64,000 nucleotides of DNA, from positions 1,916,218 to 1,980,217 of the forward strand of contig CP075365.1 of the NCBI GenBank assembly GCA_019454125.1, written 5' to 3'. The stretch is from Fimbriimonadaceae bacterium. Its GTDB lineage: Bacteria; Armatimonadota; Fimbriimonadia; Fimbriimonadales; Fimbriimonadaceae. The notes beneath the pieces were generated by a model. The model was not told where the DNA came from. It worked only from the letters and a program-made list of their open reading frames with translations, and did not search any database. The position numbers were made by a program, and so were the translations under genes. Shown here one piece after another: positions 1 through 7,720 of the stretch. Positions within the stretch are counted from its first letter, which is position 1. Each line of letters begins with the position of its first letter.

Positions 1-1
1 G

Positions 2-1561
2 CACCCTTCGCTCGACCACTTCCACGACCCGTCGCTCCTGCCGGACTACGAGGCGGCGGTGGGCGAGATCCTGGGCGCGAGGGAGCGCGGTGAGACCATC
101 TATGTCCACGGGGACTACGACGCCGACGGCGTCACAAGCGCGGCCCTTTTCACCCGGTTCTTGAAGCGTATCGGCTGTGAGGTCGTGCCGCACGTGCCGC
201 ACCGCTTGCGGGAAGGTTACGGCATCCACATGGACGCGGTCGGTTGGGCGCACGAGAAAGGCGCCAAGCTCTTCCTGACCTGCGACTGCGGCGTCGCCGC
301 CCATGAGCAAGTCCGGGCCGCACGCGACTTTTGCATGCGCGTCGTCGTGACGGACCACCACCAGGTCGGCGACACCCTGCCGGACGCCCAGGCCGTGGTC
401 AACCCCCACCGGCGCGACTCCCGTTATCCCTGGCCCGAGATCAGCGGCGTCGGTGTCGCCCTCAAGCTCTGCGCCGGCATCACCCGCGACCTCAAGTTCC
501 CAGTCGAAAAGTTCTATCGCGCCTACCTGGACCTCGCCGTCCTAGGGACGGTGGCGGACGTGATGCCGCTCCTCGACGAGAACCGAGTGATCGCCCGGTT
601 CGGGCTGGACGAGCTGCGCCAGAGCAAAAAGACGGGAGTGCGCGCCCTGCTCCGCGTCTCAGAGCTCGCCGACCAAGAACTCACGGCGCGCCACATCGGC
701 TTCCAACTAGGCCCGAGGATCAACGCCGTTGGCCGCATCGACGACAGCGCCATCGCGCTGGACCTCCTCCTGACGGAAGACGTGCAAGAGGCCGCAAGGC
801 TCGCACGGATCATGGACCAGACCAACACTGAGCGCCGACTTGAACAAGAGAGGTGCATCGAAGAGGCCGTCCTGATGGTGGAAGAGATGGGTGTCGAATC
901 GCGACACGTGATCTATGTCGCCGATCCCACTTGGCACTCGGGGCTGGTCGGCCTTATCGCGGGCCGGCTTGTCGAGCGCTTCCGAAGGCCCGCCTTCGCC
1001 GCCACCATTGTCGGCGAGGTGGCCAAGGGTTCGGCCCGCTCGATCGACGGCTTCCATCTGAAGGAGGCGCTCGACGCCCATCGGAGCCATATCCTAGGCG
1101 GGGGCGGACATGCGATGGCGGCGGGCTTTAGCCTGGACGTCTCACGTCAAGAGGAGTTCGCGGCCGCGCTCGAGGCCTATGGCGCCGGGTTCCTCACCGC
1201 CGAGCATTTCCGGCGCAAGTTGGTGGCCGATTGCGAGATCGACCCCAAGGAGGCTGGCGCGAAGGCGTTCGAAGCGGTGCGGCCCCTCATGCCGTTCGGC
1301 ACCGCAAACCCGGAGCCGTCTTTCGTCTGTCGCCGGGTGCGCTTCCAAGAGGTCACCGCGACCCGCAAGCCGGAGCACGTGCGGGTCAAGCTCCAGACCA
1401 CTGACGGGCTCCGTCAGGCGATGGCCTTCCACATCGGCGAGCGCGCCACTCAGAAGCACGGCTGCGACGCCGATATCGTCTTTCACATCGAGGAGAACAA
1501 GTACAACGGCCGCACGTCCGTGCGCTGGAAGATCTGTGATCTGCAGGACTGTGCAGACTAG
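2..1561 (+). CDS. recJ: Single-stranded-DNA-specific exonuclease RecJ (5' end cut by window)
   Basis: RecJ degrades single-stranded DNA 5' to 3' in recombinational and mismatch repair in the cytoplasm. The frame is open from base 2, and the residues before the first GTG (position 59) read HPSLDHFHDPSLLPDY, a typical RecJ N-terminal stretch, so the true start lies outside the window. About 519 residues are visible of a usual 560-580. Seen in order: GDYDADGVTS (metal-binding motif I), VTDHHQ (the DHH motif), GPRINAVGRIDD, then the DHHA1 motif GGGGHAMAAGFS and a C-terminal OB-like region. The reading frame is uninterrupted. The stop overlaps the end of the convergent HtrA-like gene by 4 bases. 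Confidence 0.95.
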   Translation, partial: HPSLDHFHDPSLLPDYEAAVGEILGARERGETIYVHGDYDADGVTSAALFTRFLKRIGCEVVPHVPHRLREGYGIHMDAVGWAHEKGAKLFLTCDCGVAAHEQVRAARDFCMRVVVTDHHQVGDTLPDAQAVVNPHRRDSRYPWPEISGVGVALKLCAGITRDLKFPVEKFYRAYLDLAVLGTVADVMPLLDENRVIARFGLDELRQSKKTGVRALLRVSELADQELTARHIGFQLGPRINAVGRIDDSAIALDLLLTEDVQEAARLARIMDQTNTERRLEQERCIEEAVLMVEEMGVESRHVIYVADPTWHSGLVGLIAGRLVERFRRPAFAATIVGEVAKGSARSIDGFHLKEALDAHRSHILGGGGHAMAAGFSLDVSRQEEFAAALEAYGAGFLTAEHFRRKLVADCEIDPKEAGAKAFEAVRPLMPFGTANPEPSFVCRRVRFQEVTATRKPEHVRVKLQTTDGLRQAMAFHIGERATQKHGCDADIVFHIEENKYNGRTSVRWKICDLQDCAD

Positions 1562-2580
1562 AGTTGGCCGTCTTGGGAGCCGACGACGGCCTCAAGGCTG
1601 AGACGGCTCTGCCCTCTCACGACTTGCAGCTTAAGGCTGTCCCCGATCTCGAGATCGAAGAGGATGCTTGCGAGCCCGGCCGGGTCGCGAACGGTCTTGC
1701 CGTTCGCCTCGACGATCAGGTCGCCCGGGAGGATCCCCGCTTTCGCCGCACCCGATCCCGGCGTCACCGACTCGACCTGCGCGCCCGGCTTATAGGCCGA
1801 GGCGGTGAAGAGAAGGCCGACACTGGGATGGTGGACGACGTGTCCTGGCGACTGGAAGCCTTCCACCACGCGGCGCAGCACCTTCGGCGAGAGCGTATAG
1901 GCGACGGTCATGCCCTGCGGGCCGAACCGGGCGATCTCGCTCTGCACGTTCCTGTCGGCAATGTTCTTCGCCCGCGCGGGAGCTGCGTCCATTCCTTCTG
2001 CACGTGGGGCGGCCGTCTCGGGCGCCAAAGTCGCGCCAAGCACTCCCACGAGCCTTCCGTCTTCGTCGAAGACCACGGCCCCGCCAACTGGGGCCAGGCC
2101 AGATTCCAGCCTGACTTCCGAGAGCGGCGCGAAGCGCCGGGTCTCGGCGAGCACCCCAATCCGCGAACTCGAGACGAGCTGGCCGTGCATCGGCCCCGCA
2201 GACGTGGCCGCGATGATCTTGGCCCCGGGAAGCGTGCCAAAGGCGACCTCGACGCCGCGGCCCATGCCCGGGTAGCGGGTATCGATCTGGATGAGGCAAA
2301 GCTGGGTCGCGACGTCCGTCTTCAAGATGCGCCCCGAAAGAAGCGCCCCGTCCATGGTCTGCGCGGTCACCGGCCCCGAGGCGGACAGCCCACCAAGGGC
2401 CAGGAAGAGCCCTTCCGGCGAGATCTGGACCGCCGTGCCTGCGGCGAGCGAACCGCCCGTAATCCTGATGACGGTGGGCTTCACCCGCGCCCAAAGCGGG
2501 TCTTCCAGCGCGGCCGCTTGCTGGCCGGGGCCGGCGACGGCCCCCGCTAGACTAATAACCGCCAAGCAAGTCTTGACCAT
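1558..2580 (-). CDS. HtrA/DegP-fold PDZ protein lacking the catalytic triad
   Basis: A 340-residue exported protein: signal peptide (residues 1 to about 25), trypsin-like HtrA fold (about 30-210), and one PDZ domain (about 245-335, with SVTPGSGAAKAGILPGDLI and VEANGKTV). The protease landmarks can be aligned but all three catalytic residues appear lost. The His region reads LFLALGGLSAS instead of a TNAHVV-type motif. The Asp region reads TQLCLIQI instead of TDLALLKI. The GNSGGP loop reads GLAPVGGAVV, with no Ser. It is therefore probably a non-proteolytic PDZ sensor or chaperone in the periplasm. It is the last gene of an operon after the sigma and anti-sigma genes; its ATG lies 29 bases inside the anti-sigma gene. 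The fold is confident; the role is inferred. Confidence 0.8.
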   Translation of the reverse strand: MVKTCLAVISLAGAVAGPGQQAAALEDPLWARVKPTVIRITGGSLAAGTAVQISPEGLFLALGGLSASGPVTAQTMDGALLSGRILKTDVATQLCLIQIDTRYPGMGRGVEVAFGTLPGAKIIAATSAGPMHGQLVSSSRIGVLAETRRFAPLSEVRLESGLAPVGGAVVFDEDGRLVGVLGATLAPETAAPRAEGMDAAPARAKNIADRNVQSEIARFGPQGMTVAYTLSPKVLRRVVEGFQSPGHVVHHPSVGLLFTASAYKPGAQVESVTPGSGAAKAGILPGDLIVEANGKTVRDPAGLASILFDLEIGDSLKLQVVRGQSRLSLEAVVGSQDGQL

Positions 2581-3325
2581 GCGAAACCTCTGTGGCGACG
2601 CGGGCCCCGGTGGCCGGGTTCGGCGTGGTCGTCACGATCACGACCGACTCGTCCGCGCTCGGCTTCTCTTCCGGCACAACCGCCTTTCGCGCCTCGCCCG
2701 TGAAATCGTACTTCATCGTCAATGAATCGAGCTCGGCATCGCGCGGCCCGGCGAAGGCCAACATCCCCGTCGCGGGCTCGGCCTGCCCCGTGGGTTCCGG
2801 CCGGTTCCGATGGACGGCGCGGCGCGTCTTGGCCGGCGCCTCTCGCTTCACAGCTTGGGGCCGTGACGTCTCGGGCGTGGCTGGCTCAGGAACCGAGGCG
2901 ACTCCGGGAGCGGAAGAGACGCGCTCCATGGCCATCGTCTCCGGCTCGGCGGGACGAAGGGTCCCCGAAGCCGCGCTGACCTGAGGCGCCTCGTCGTTAA
3001 GAGCGACCTGGCCCGGGCTTGACGCCTCCGGTCGGTTCGCAGGATCTGCTTTGATCAAGGCGAAGAGCCCGAAAGCAGCGGCCGCGACCGGGCCAAGGAC
3101 GAGCCACGGCACAAACCGGCGCCGGGTCCGCTCCTTCGGCAAGCCCCGCTCCAAGATCGCGCGTCGCAGGTGGTCGACGCTCACTTGGCACTCGGGCACC
3201 TCGCGCAGGGCGCGGAGGTCGTCCTTCAGGCGGGAGAGGTCTTGCAGCTCGGCCTGCTCGGCAGGCGTGAGGCGGCCCGTGGGCTCCCCGTCAAAGGCGG
3301 CGGCGAATAAGCGGTCCTTGTTCAA
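2552..3325 (-). CDS. Membrane-anchored anti-sigma factor (putative)
   Basis: A 257-residue protein with a charged cytoplasmic N-terminal domain (1 to about 68), one membrane segment (about 70-91, WLVLGPVAAAAFGLFALI) and a long Pro/Ala/Glu-rich periplasmic part. This is the layout of anti-sigma factors that hold an ECF sigma factor at the membrane. Sequence similarity to known families is not obvious and I see no HxxxCxxC zinc motif, so the call rests on layout and position. The start is TTG, overlapping the sigma-factor stop as TTGA, which implies translational coupling. It runs 29 bases into the downstream PDZ protein gene. Confidence 0.7.
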   Translation of the reverse strand: MNKDRLFAAAFDGEPTGRLTPAEQAELQDLSRLKDDLRALREVPECQVSVDHLRRAILERGLPKERTRRRFVPWLVLGPVAAAAFGLFALIKADPANRPEASSPGQVALNDEAPQVSAASGTLRPAEPETMAMERVSSAPGVASVPEPATPETSRPQAVKREAPAKTRRAVHRNRPEPTGQAEPATGMLAFAGPRDAELDSLTMKYDFTGEARKAVVPEEKPSADESVVIVTTTPNPATGARVATEVSHGQDLLGGY

Positions 3326-3966
3326 TTCCCCACCTCCTCGTCGAGGAGGGCGGCGACCCGTTCGCGAAGGGCGCGGCGCGCCCGGAGAACGCGGAGCTTA
3401 GCCCCGCCGACGGTACACCCTAGAAGGGCAGACATATCCTTGTAGTCCAATTCCTCAATATCTCGGAGCACGACAACCTGGCGGTGGTGTTCCGGCAGGG
3501 ACACCAGGGCCTTTCGCACCGCTTCCAGCCGCCGCTCCTTTTCAAGGTTCTCCACCGGGTCGTCGGTCGCACCGACCGTCATCCAGGTGAGGGCGCCCCC
3601 AGCCTCCTGGGCTTCCAGGTTCGCCCGGCGGTTGGCCATACGAGCACGGTCGGTCGCCAAGTTGGTGGCGATGCGGAGGAGCCAGGTCGTGAACTTGGCC
3701 TGGTCACGGTACCGGTCCAAGTTCTGGTACGCCCGGACAAAGACCTCTTGGACCACGTCCTCGGCGTCGTCCCGGCGGTGGGACATCTGGTAGGCGAACC
3801 GGTATACGAGGGCCCGGTGGCGCTCAAAGAGCCGTTCAAAAGCGGCAAAGTCGCCTTTCCGCGCCTGCTCTACCAGAGCCTCGTCGCTATCGCGGTCGAG
3901 TCGTGATTCAACGACGTCTTGCGCTCGGGCTCCCAAATCTAACCTCAATACGCCCCTCAGAGCCAT
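3322..3966 (-). CDS. ECF-type RNA polymerase sigma factor (sigma-70 family, RpoE-like)
   Basis: A 214-residue sigma factor with region 2 at about 32-105 (YRFAYQMSHRRDDAEDVVQE, then FVRAYQNLDRYRDQAKFTTW) and region 4 at about 150-205 (LPEHHRQVVVLRDIEELDYK, then a helix-turn-helix). It lacks regions 1 and 3, as expected for the ECF group. It should direct RNA polymerase to envelope-stress type promoters and be held inactive by the membrane protein encoded immediately downstream (overlap TTGA). The start is ATG at 3966. The third gene of the operon is a PDZ protein, a grouping known from RpoE-RseA-DegS/MucD systems. The target regulon cannot be read from the window. Confidence 0.93.
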   Translation of the reverse strand: MALRGVLRLDLGARAQDVVESRLDRDSDEALVEQARKGDFAAFERLFERHRALVYRFAYQMSHRRDDAEDVVQEVFVRAYQNLDRYRDQAKFTTWLLRIATNLATDRARMANRRANLEAQEAGGALTWMTVGATDDPVENLEKERRLEAVRKALVSLPEHHRQVVVLRDIEELDYKDMSALLGCTVGGAKLRVLRARRALRERVAALLDEEVGN

Positions 3967-4032
3967 GTTACACCCCTCAGACGCGCGGTTTTCCCCAATG
4001 TTTCAGGCCATTTGGGCCGCGAGGCCGGGGCG

Positions 4033-4072
4033 GGCCCTTGGGGGAGGGTCTGCCCCTCCCCCAGTAGGGGCC
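4033..4072 (-). terminator. Strong hairpin downstream of the PEP-CTERM gene
   Basis: A 9-bp perfect stem (4040-4048 with 4054-4062, GGGGGAGGG/CCCTCCCCC) is extended by GGCCC/GGGCC pairs at 4033-4037 and 4068-4072. It sits 2 bases past the PEP-CTERM stop and before the sigma-factor start. On the minus strand there is no U tract after the hairpin; on the plus strand TTTT follows at 4073. It likely limits read-through into the sigma operon. Confidence 0.5.
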
Positions 4073-4074
4073 TT

Positions 4075-4722
4075 TTACTTTCGCTTACGACGCAACAAGC
4101 CGGCCAAGCCGAGGCCCAGCAGGCCAAGGGTCGCCGGTTCCGGCACCGTCTCGACTTCGAGCTCGTTGATCACGAAGTTCGGGTTCGTCGGCGAAATGCC
4201 GGGGTCGTTGAACACGTTGCCGCCGAGCACGTCCAGCCGAATGCCGGTGATGTCCCCTACGGGAAGGCTCAGCGTGAATGCGATGCTGCCGCTCTCCGCG
4301 GGCTCCGTGCCGAAGATCGGGTCCAAGACCAGCCAGTTCCCGCCCATTTCGCCGTCGTTCTGCTCGCCGTTGGCGAAAGTCGAGCGGTCGTCGGTGGTCA
4401 CCGACCACTGGAAACGATTTGTGAGCTGGCGCAAATCGACCAGGTGGCTGAAGTGCAGCGTGACCCGGATCTGCGGGGCAGTCAAGTCCCGGACGGTCTC
4501 GAAGACGGACGTCTGCAGAACGCCCTCGTCCGAGAGTCCATGGACAACGGCCCAGCCATTCTCCGGGCCGAGGTCGCCATCGATCATCTCCGAGGCGTTC
4601 CAGACACGGTCGAGCGAGTAGCTCTTGGTGGCAGTCGCGTTCTGAAGTTCAACGTTCAACGCGCTGGCAAAGCCCGGCGCGACAGCAAGGGTGGCGCAGA
4701 GCGCCATGACCTGTATTCTCAT
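4075..4722 (-). CDS. PEP-CTERM sorting domain protein
   Basis: A 215-residue exported protein. The signal peptide is residues 1 to about 21 (MALCATLAVAPGFASA). The body is beta-rich and without Cys. The C-terminal sorting tail starts VPEPATLGLLGLGLAGLL and ends RRKRK, a classic PEP-CTERM signal recognised by an exosortase. The body has no family I recognise; the proline, hydrophobic helix and basic tail are clear. The ATG is preceded by GAGAGG at about 8 bases. No exosortase gene is in the window. It is followed by a strong hairpin, so it is probably transcribed alone. Confidence 0.9.
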   Translation of the reverse strand: MRIQVMALCATLAVAPGFASALNVELQNATATKSYSLDRVWNASEMIDGDLGPENGWAVVHGLSDEGVLQTSVFETVRDLTAPQIRVTLHFSHLVDLRQLTNRFQWSVTTDDRSTFANGEQNDGEMGGNWLVLDPIFGTEPAESGSIAFTLSLPVGDITGIRLDVLGGNVFNDPGISPTNPNFVINELEVETVPEPATLGLLGLGLAGLLRRKRK

Positions 4723-4828
4723 TTTTTTGACCTCTCAAGTGCAATGGCCCCAATCGGGCCGTAATCGGCTCGCTACTTTCGAGCCGACAAGCGTGACATT
4801 GGCTCTTCCAAACGGGCTAAGGGCAATC

Positions 4829-5581
4829 TCACGCGGGTATCCCAACCGTATAGCAATCCCCGGCGTTGGCCACGATGGACTCGATCTCGTCCATCGAAAC
4901 GGCGCCGAGAACCTCCCGGACGGCGAGGACCGCTCCACCGGAATCGAACATGCGCTCTAACTCGTCGGACTCGCTTTCGCTCGCCCCGAGCCGAAGTAGT
5001 CCTTCCGCAAGCGGCTTCCCTGCCGAATCGCGCCGACCTTCCCCGGCCGCAAGGACCTCGGTCGTCAATGGACCGTCGCCGGCGAGCACGAAGTGCTGCA
5101 CGACGACTACCGAGAACGGACGCTCGTACTCCCTGTCAAGATCCCGAAGCGTTTCCCCGCCGCCGCGTAACGGGTCGACGGAGCCATGCTCGCGGAATTG
5201 GAGGGCGTCCGCGCGCTCTCCCTCGCCGAACGACTCTCCCGAGAGAGGACTGGTGAAGTCCTCGGCCGCTTCCTGCGACTCGTCCATCTCATCCAGGCTT
5301 GAGACGCTGTCGTCCCAAGTGCTCGTCGCGATCCCTCCGCCAATCCGGCTTTCGACCAGACCCGGGAGTCCTTCCGCTTGGAGGCGGCCGACGGTGGTCC
5401 GGAGCTCCTCCGGATGGTCCTCGTCCGCCTCGATCTCGGCCACCGCCTTGTTGGCCGTGCCCTCTTCCCCGGGCAAGACCAGGCTTAGATCCTCGCTCGG
5501 GACGCCGAGGTTCAAGAGTTCAGCGAACACATGCTCGGCGACGGCGGGATCCTGGTAAGCGGCAAAGATCGTTCTTGGCAT
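4829..5581 (-). CDS. Hypothetical protein with stress-protein-like N-terminal domain
   Basis: A 250-residue acidic protein. The N-terminal 45 residues (PRTIFAAYQDPAVAEHVFAE, then LLNLGVPSEDLSLVL) resemble the general-stress YflT/17M type of domain, in which a short alpha/beta unit precedes a low-complexity region. The middle is Glu/Asp/Ser-rich. The C-terminal part (about 165-245) is a second alpha/beta unit (FSVVVVQHFVLAG, then a leucine-rich helix and AVLAVREVLGAV). The frame is open 55 codons further upstream, but ATG at 5581 is chosen because AGGA stands 6 bases before it and the upstream residues look non-coding. No signal peptide or membrane segment. Function unknown. Confidence 0.65.
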   Translation of the reverse strand: MPRTIFAAYQDPAVAEHVFAELLNLGVPSEDLSLVLPGEEGTANKAVAEIEADEDHPEELRTTVGRLQAEGLPGLVESRIGGGIATSTWDDSVSSLDEMDESQEAAEDFTSPLSGESFGEGERADALQFREHGSVDPLRGGGETLRDLDREYERPFSVVVVQHFVLAGDGPLTTEVLAAGEGRRDSAGKPLAEGLLRLGASESESDELERMFDSGGAVLAVREVLGAVSMDEIESIVANAGDCYTVGIPA

Positions 5582-5773
5582 TTCGGTTCCTACTATCGGA
5601 GAACGAAAAAACAGCCGCCAGTGGGGGGCCACCGGCCGTTTGTCCAGGCCATTCCGGCACACGCGACTTGCGGCCACCAGAACGGGACTGCAAGTCGGGC
5701 CTACTGACGCCGTGGGCACCCTGAATCCAGGGCATGGCACGGGCAAAGGCTGCTGGGATAGTAGACTAAGGGT

Positions 5774-5923
5774 GTGAAGCGACCGACGAAAGAAGAGATT
5801 CGGGCTGCCGTGGAGAAGCTCAAGGGAACGCAGCCGGGCACGGGGCCAGCACCCGAGACCCCGGTGGCCAAACCACTCACCGAAAAGAAATCAAGCCAGC
5901 GGATTAGGAAGCAAGGGGTCTAA
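5774..5923 (+). CDS. Small basic protein, 49 residues
   Basis: A short GTG-started frame (VKRPTKEEIRAAVEKLKGTQ at the N-terminus) with a helical first half, a Pro-rich middle (GTGPAPETPVAKP) and a Lys/Arg-rich end. It ends 3 bases before the ATG of a second Lys-rich mini-gene, which suggests one transcript. It is too short for similarity to decide; support comes from amino-acid composition, tandem arrangement and the lack of a competing gene. No family recognised. Confidence 0.5.
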   Translation: MKRPTKEEIRAAVEKLKGTQPGTGPAPETPVAKPLTEKKSSQRIRKQGV

Positions 5924-5926
5924 GCT

Positions 5927-6055
5927 ATGGGCGACAAGAAGCCTAAGAAGAACTCCTCCGGCAACAGTGACGCCCACAAGGCCAAGCTTGCCAGGGACGA
6001 GGCCAACCGACCGATCCTACCCCCCAAAACGGGACAGAAGGACAAGAAAAAGTAA
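5927..6055 (+). CDS. Small lysine-rich protein, 42 residues
   Basis: ATG start with GGGG about 9 bases upstream, within the end of the preceding mini-gene. The sequence starts MGDKKPKKNSSGNSDAHKAK and ends QKDKKK, so over a quarter is lysine and it is predicted disordered. Such peptides can bind nucleic acid or ribosomes, but nothing in the sequence shows this. Coupled to the preceding ORF. The 297 bases that follow (6056-6352) hold no gene I can support. Confidence 0.5.
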   Translation: MGDKKPKKNSSGNSDAHKAKLARDEANRPILPPKTGQKDKKK

Positions 6056-6352
6056 GGTCCGCACCCTAGCCATCGGCGCGGTGAGAAGATCCGGTCGGTG
6101 GCAGCCATCCCCTCACGGGGCGGTTGTATCGCTTACCTGTCGCAGCCGACTGTGAGATCTAGCGGAGCCTAAGGGCTGGAGTCATCGGCTCTCGCCAAGT
6201 CAAAACCGCGGTCTTCAAAGACCACTACCTCTACCACTAAGAATCGCAAGGACGCAACGTCCATTCCCAACCTTTCCGGGAAGGATTCAGAGCGGCAAGG
6301 TTCGTTTTGAACGACCGCTACAAGGGCCCCTAATGAGTATGCTTGCCCAGCC

Positions 6353-7699
6353 ATGGAAAAGGTCATACGGAGTCTGTTTACGTCGGTCGCCCTCTTAACG
6401 ATTTCCGCCGCGTCGCCTTCCCAGACGAGCCCTCGACAGGCTCCCGCCAGCGTCCTTTTCACGGACGTCCGCGTCTTCGACGGCAAGGCCGACCGCCTTA
6501 GCGGGCCGACGAACGTTCTGGTCGTCGGCAACAAGATCGCGAGCATCGGCGCAGGCGCGGGACCGGGCGACGGCACCGTCGTGATCGCGGGAGCGGGCAA
6601 GACCCTGATGCCAGGCCTGATCGACGCCCACGTCCACATGATGTTCTCCATGGTGCCACAGATGGCGCTGGCTACGACCGACCTCGCTTATGCCGGCATC
6701 GCCGCGGCGCAGGGGTCCGAGGAGATGCTCATGCGCGGCTTCACGAGCGTGCGGGACTTGGGCGGCCCGGTCTTTGGACTGAAGAAGGCGATCGACCAAG
6801 GCTTGGCTATCGGACCCCGGATCTACCCCTCTGGCGCGTTCATCTCTCAGACTGGCGGGCACGGGGACTTCCGCTTGCCAGTCGAGATGCCCGCGGAAAC
6901 GGGCGTCATGAGCTATGCGGAACGGGTCGGCGCCACCGCGATCGCCGACGACGAAGGCACCGTCCGGAAGCGCGCCCGGGAGTTGCTCGCCCTCGGGGCT
7001 TCGCAACTCAAAGTGATGGCGGGCGGAGGCGTGTCCTCGAACTATGACCCGCTCGATGTGACTCAGTACACCGAGGCTGAACTGAGGGCGGCGGTCGAAG
7101 CGGCTGAGAACTGGGGCACATACGTGACGGTGCACGCATACACCCCTAGGTCGGTGAGGCAGGCGATCGCCGCCGGCGTGAAGTGCATCGACCACGGGCA
7201 ACTGCTCGACGAGCCGACTGTCAAGCTCATGGCCGAGAAGGGCGTCTGGTGGAGCTTGCAACCGTTCACGGACGACCGGCCGAGCGGCTTTGCCGAGGGA
7301 TCGGAAAACCGGAGGAAACAACTTGAGGTCGCAACGGGGACCGACGCGGCCTACCGGCTTGCCAAGAAGCACGGGGTCAAAACGGCCTGGGGCACGGACA
7401 ACCTCTTCAGCGCGGTCAACTCCCGGCTCCAGAGCAACATGCTCGCGCAGATGACGCGCTGGTTCACGCCAGCCGAGACCCTGCGAATGGCCACGTCGGT
7501 CAATGCCGAGCTCCTCGCCCTGTCAGGACCGCGCAATCCCTACCCCGGCAAGCTGGGCGTCGTCGAAGAGGGCGCGCTGGCCGACCTGATCCTTGTGGAC
7601 GGCGACCCGCTCGCTAACTTTGACCTGGTCAAAGACCCGGCCAAGAACTTCATCGTGATCATGAAGGATGGCCGGATCTTCAAGAATGCGCTGCGCTGA
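6353..7699 (+). CDS. Exported metal-dependent amidohydrolase (imidazolonepropionase-like)
   Basis: A 448-residue amidohydrolase-superfamily enzyme with a signal peptide (1 to about 22) ending near SAASPS. Metal-site motifs in order: DAHVHM (the HxH pair, about residue 93), QLKVMAGGGV (candidate metal-bridging Lys, about 221), TVHAYT (His, about 259), CIDHGQ (His, about 281) and AWGTDN (Asp, about 345). This is the subtype III binuclear arrangement seen in Xaa-Pro and other secreted dipeptidases and in imidazolonepropionase-like hydrolases. The substrate cannot be read; a periplasmic peptide or amide is likely. The stop is 21 bases from the convergent Ntn-hydrolase stop. Confidence 0.88.
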   Translation: MEKVIRSLFTSVALLTISAASPSQTSPRQAPASVLFTDVRVFDGKADRLSGPTNVLVVGNKIASIGAGAGPGDGTVVIAGAGKTLMPGLIDAHVHMMFSMVPQMALATTDLAYAGIAAAQGSEEMLMRGFTSVRDLGGPVFGLKKAIDQGLAIGPRIYPSGAFISQTGGHGDFRLPVEMPAETGVMSYAERVGATAIADDEGTVRKRARELLALGASQLKVMAGGGVSSNYDPLDVTQYTEAELRAAVEAAENWGTYVTVHAYTPRSVRQAIAAGVKCIDHGQLLDEPTVKLMAEKGVWWSLQPFTDDRPSGFAEGSENRRKQLEVATGTDAAYRLAKKHGVKTAWGTDNLFSAVNSRLQSNMLAQMTRWFTPAETLRMATSVNAELLALSGPRNPYPGKLGVVEEGALADLILVDGDPLANFDLVKDPAKNFIVIMKDGRIFKNALR

Positions 7700-7720
7700 A
7701 GTGGCTCACTCGATGGCAGC

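Noticed and set aside
3967-4074. Extra gene between the sigma factor and the PEP-CTERM gene
   Set aside because: Only a long hairpin and GC-rich filler are seen.
5582-5746. N-terminal extension of the stress-type protein
   Set aside because: Cys/Pro/Arg-rich with no ribosome site; a good one precedes the internal ATG at 5581.
6182-6262. tRNA-like stretch (D-arm-like TAGTGGTAGAGG and GGTCTTTGAAGACC on the minus strand)
   Set aside because: No T-arm GGTTCRANNCC, no pairing acceptor stem, and the anticodon loop would have 8 bases. At most a chance hairpin or an old remnant.
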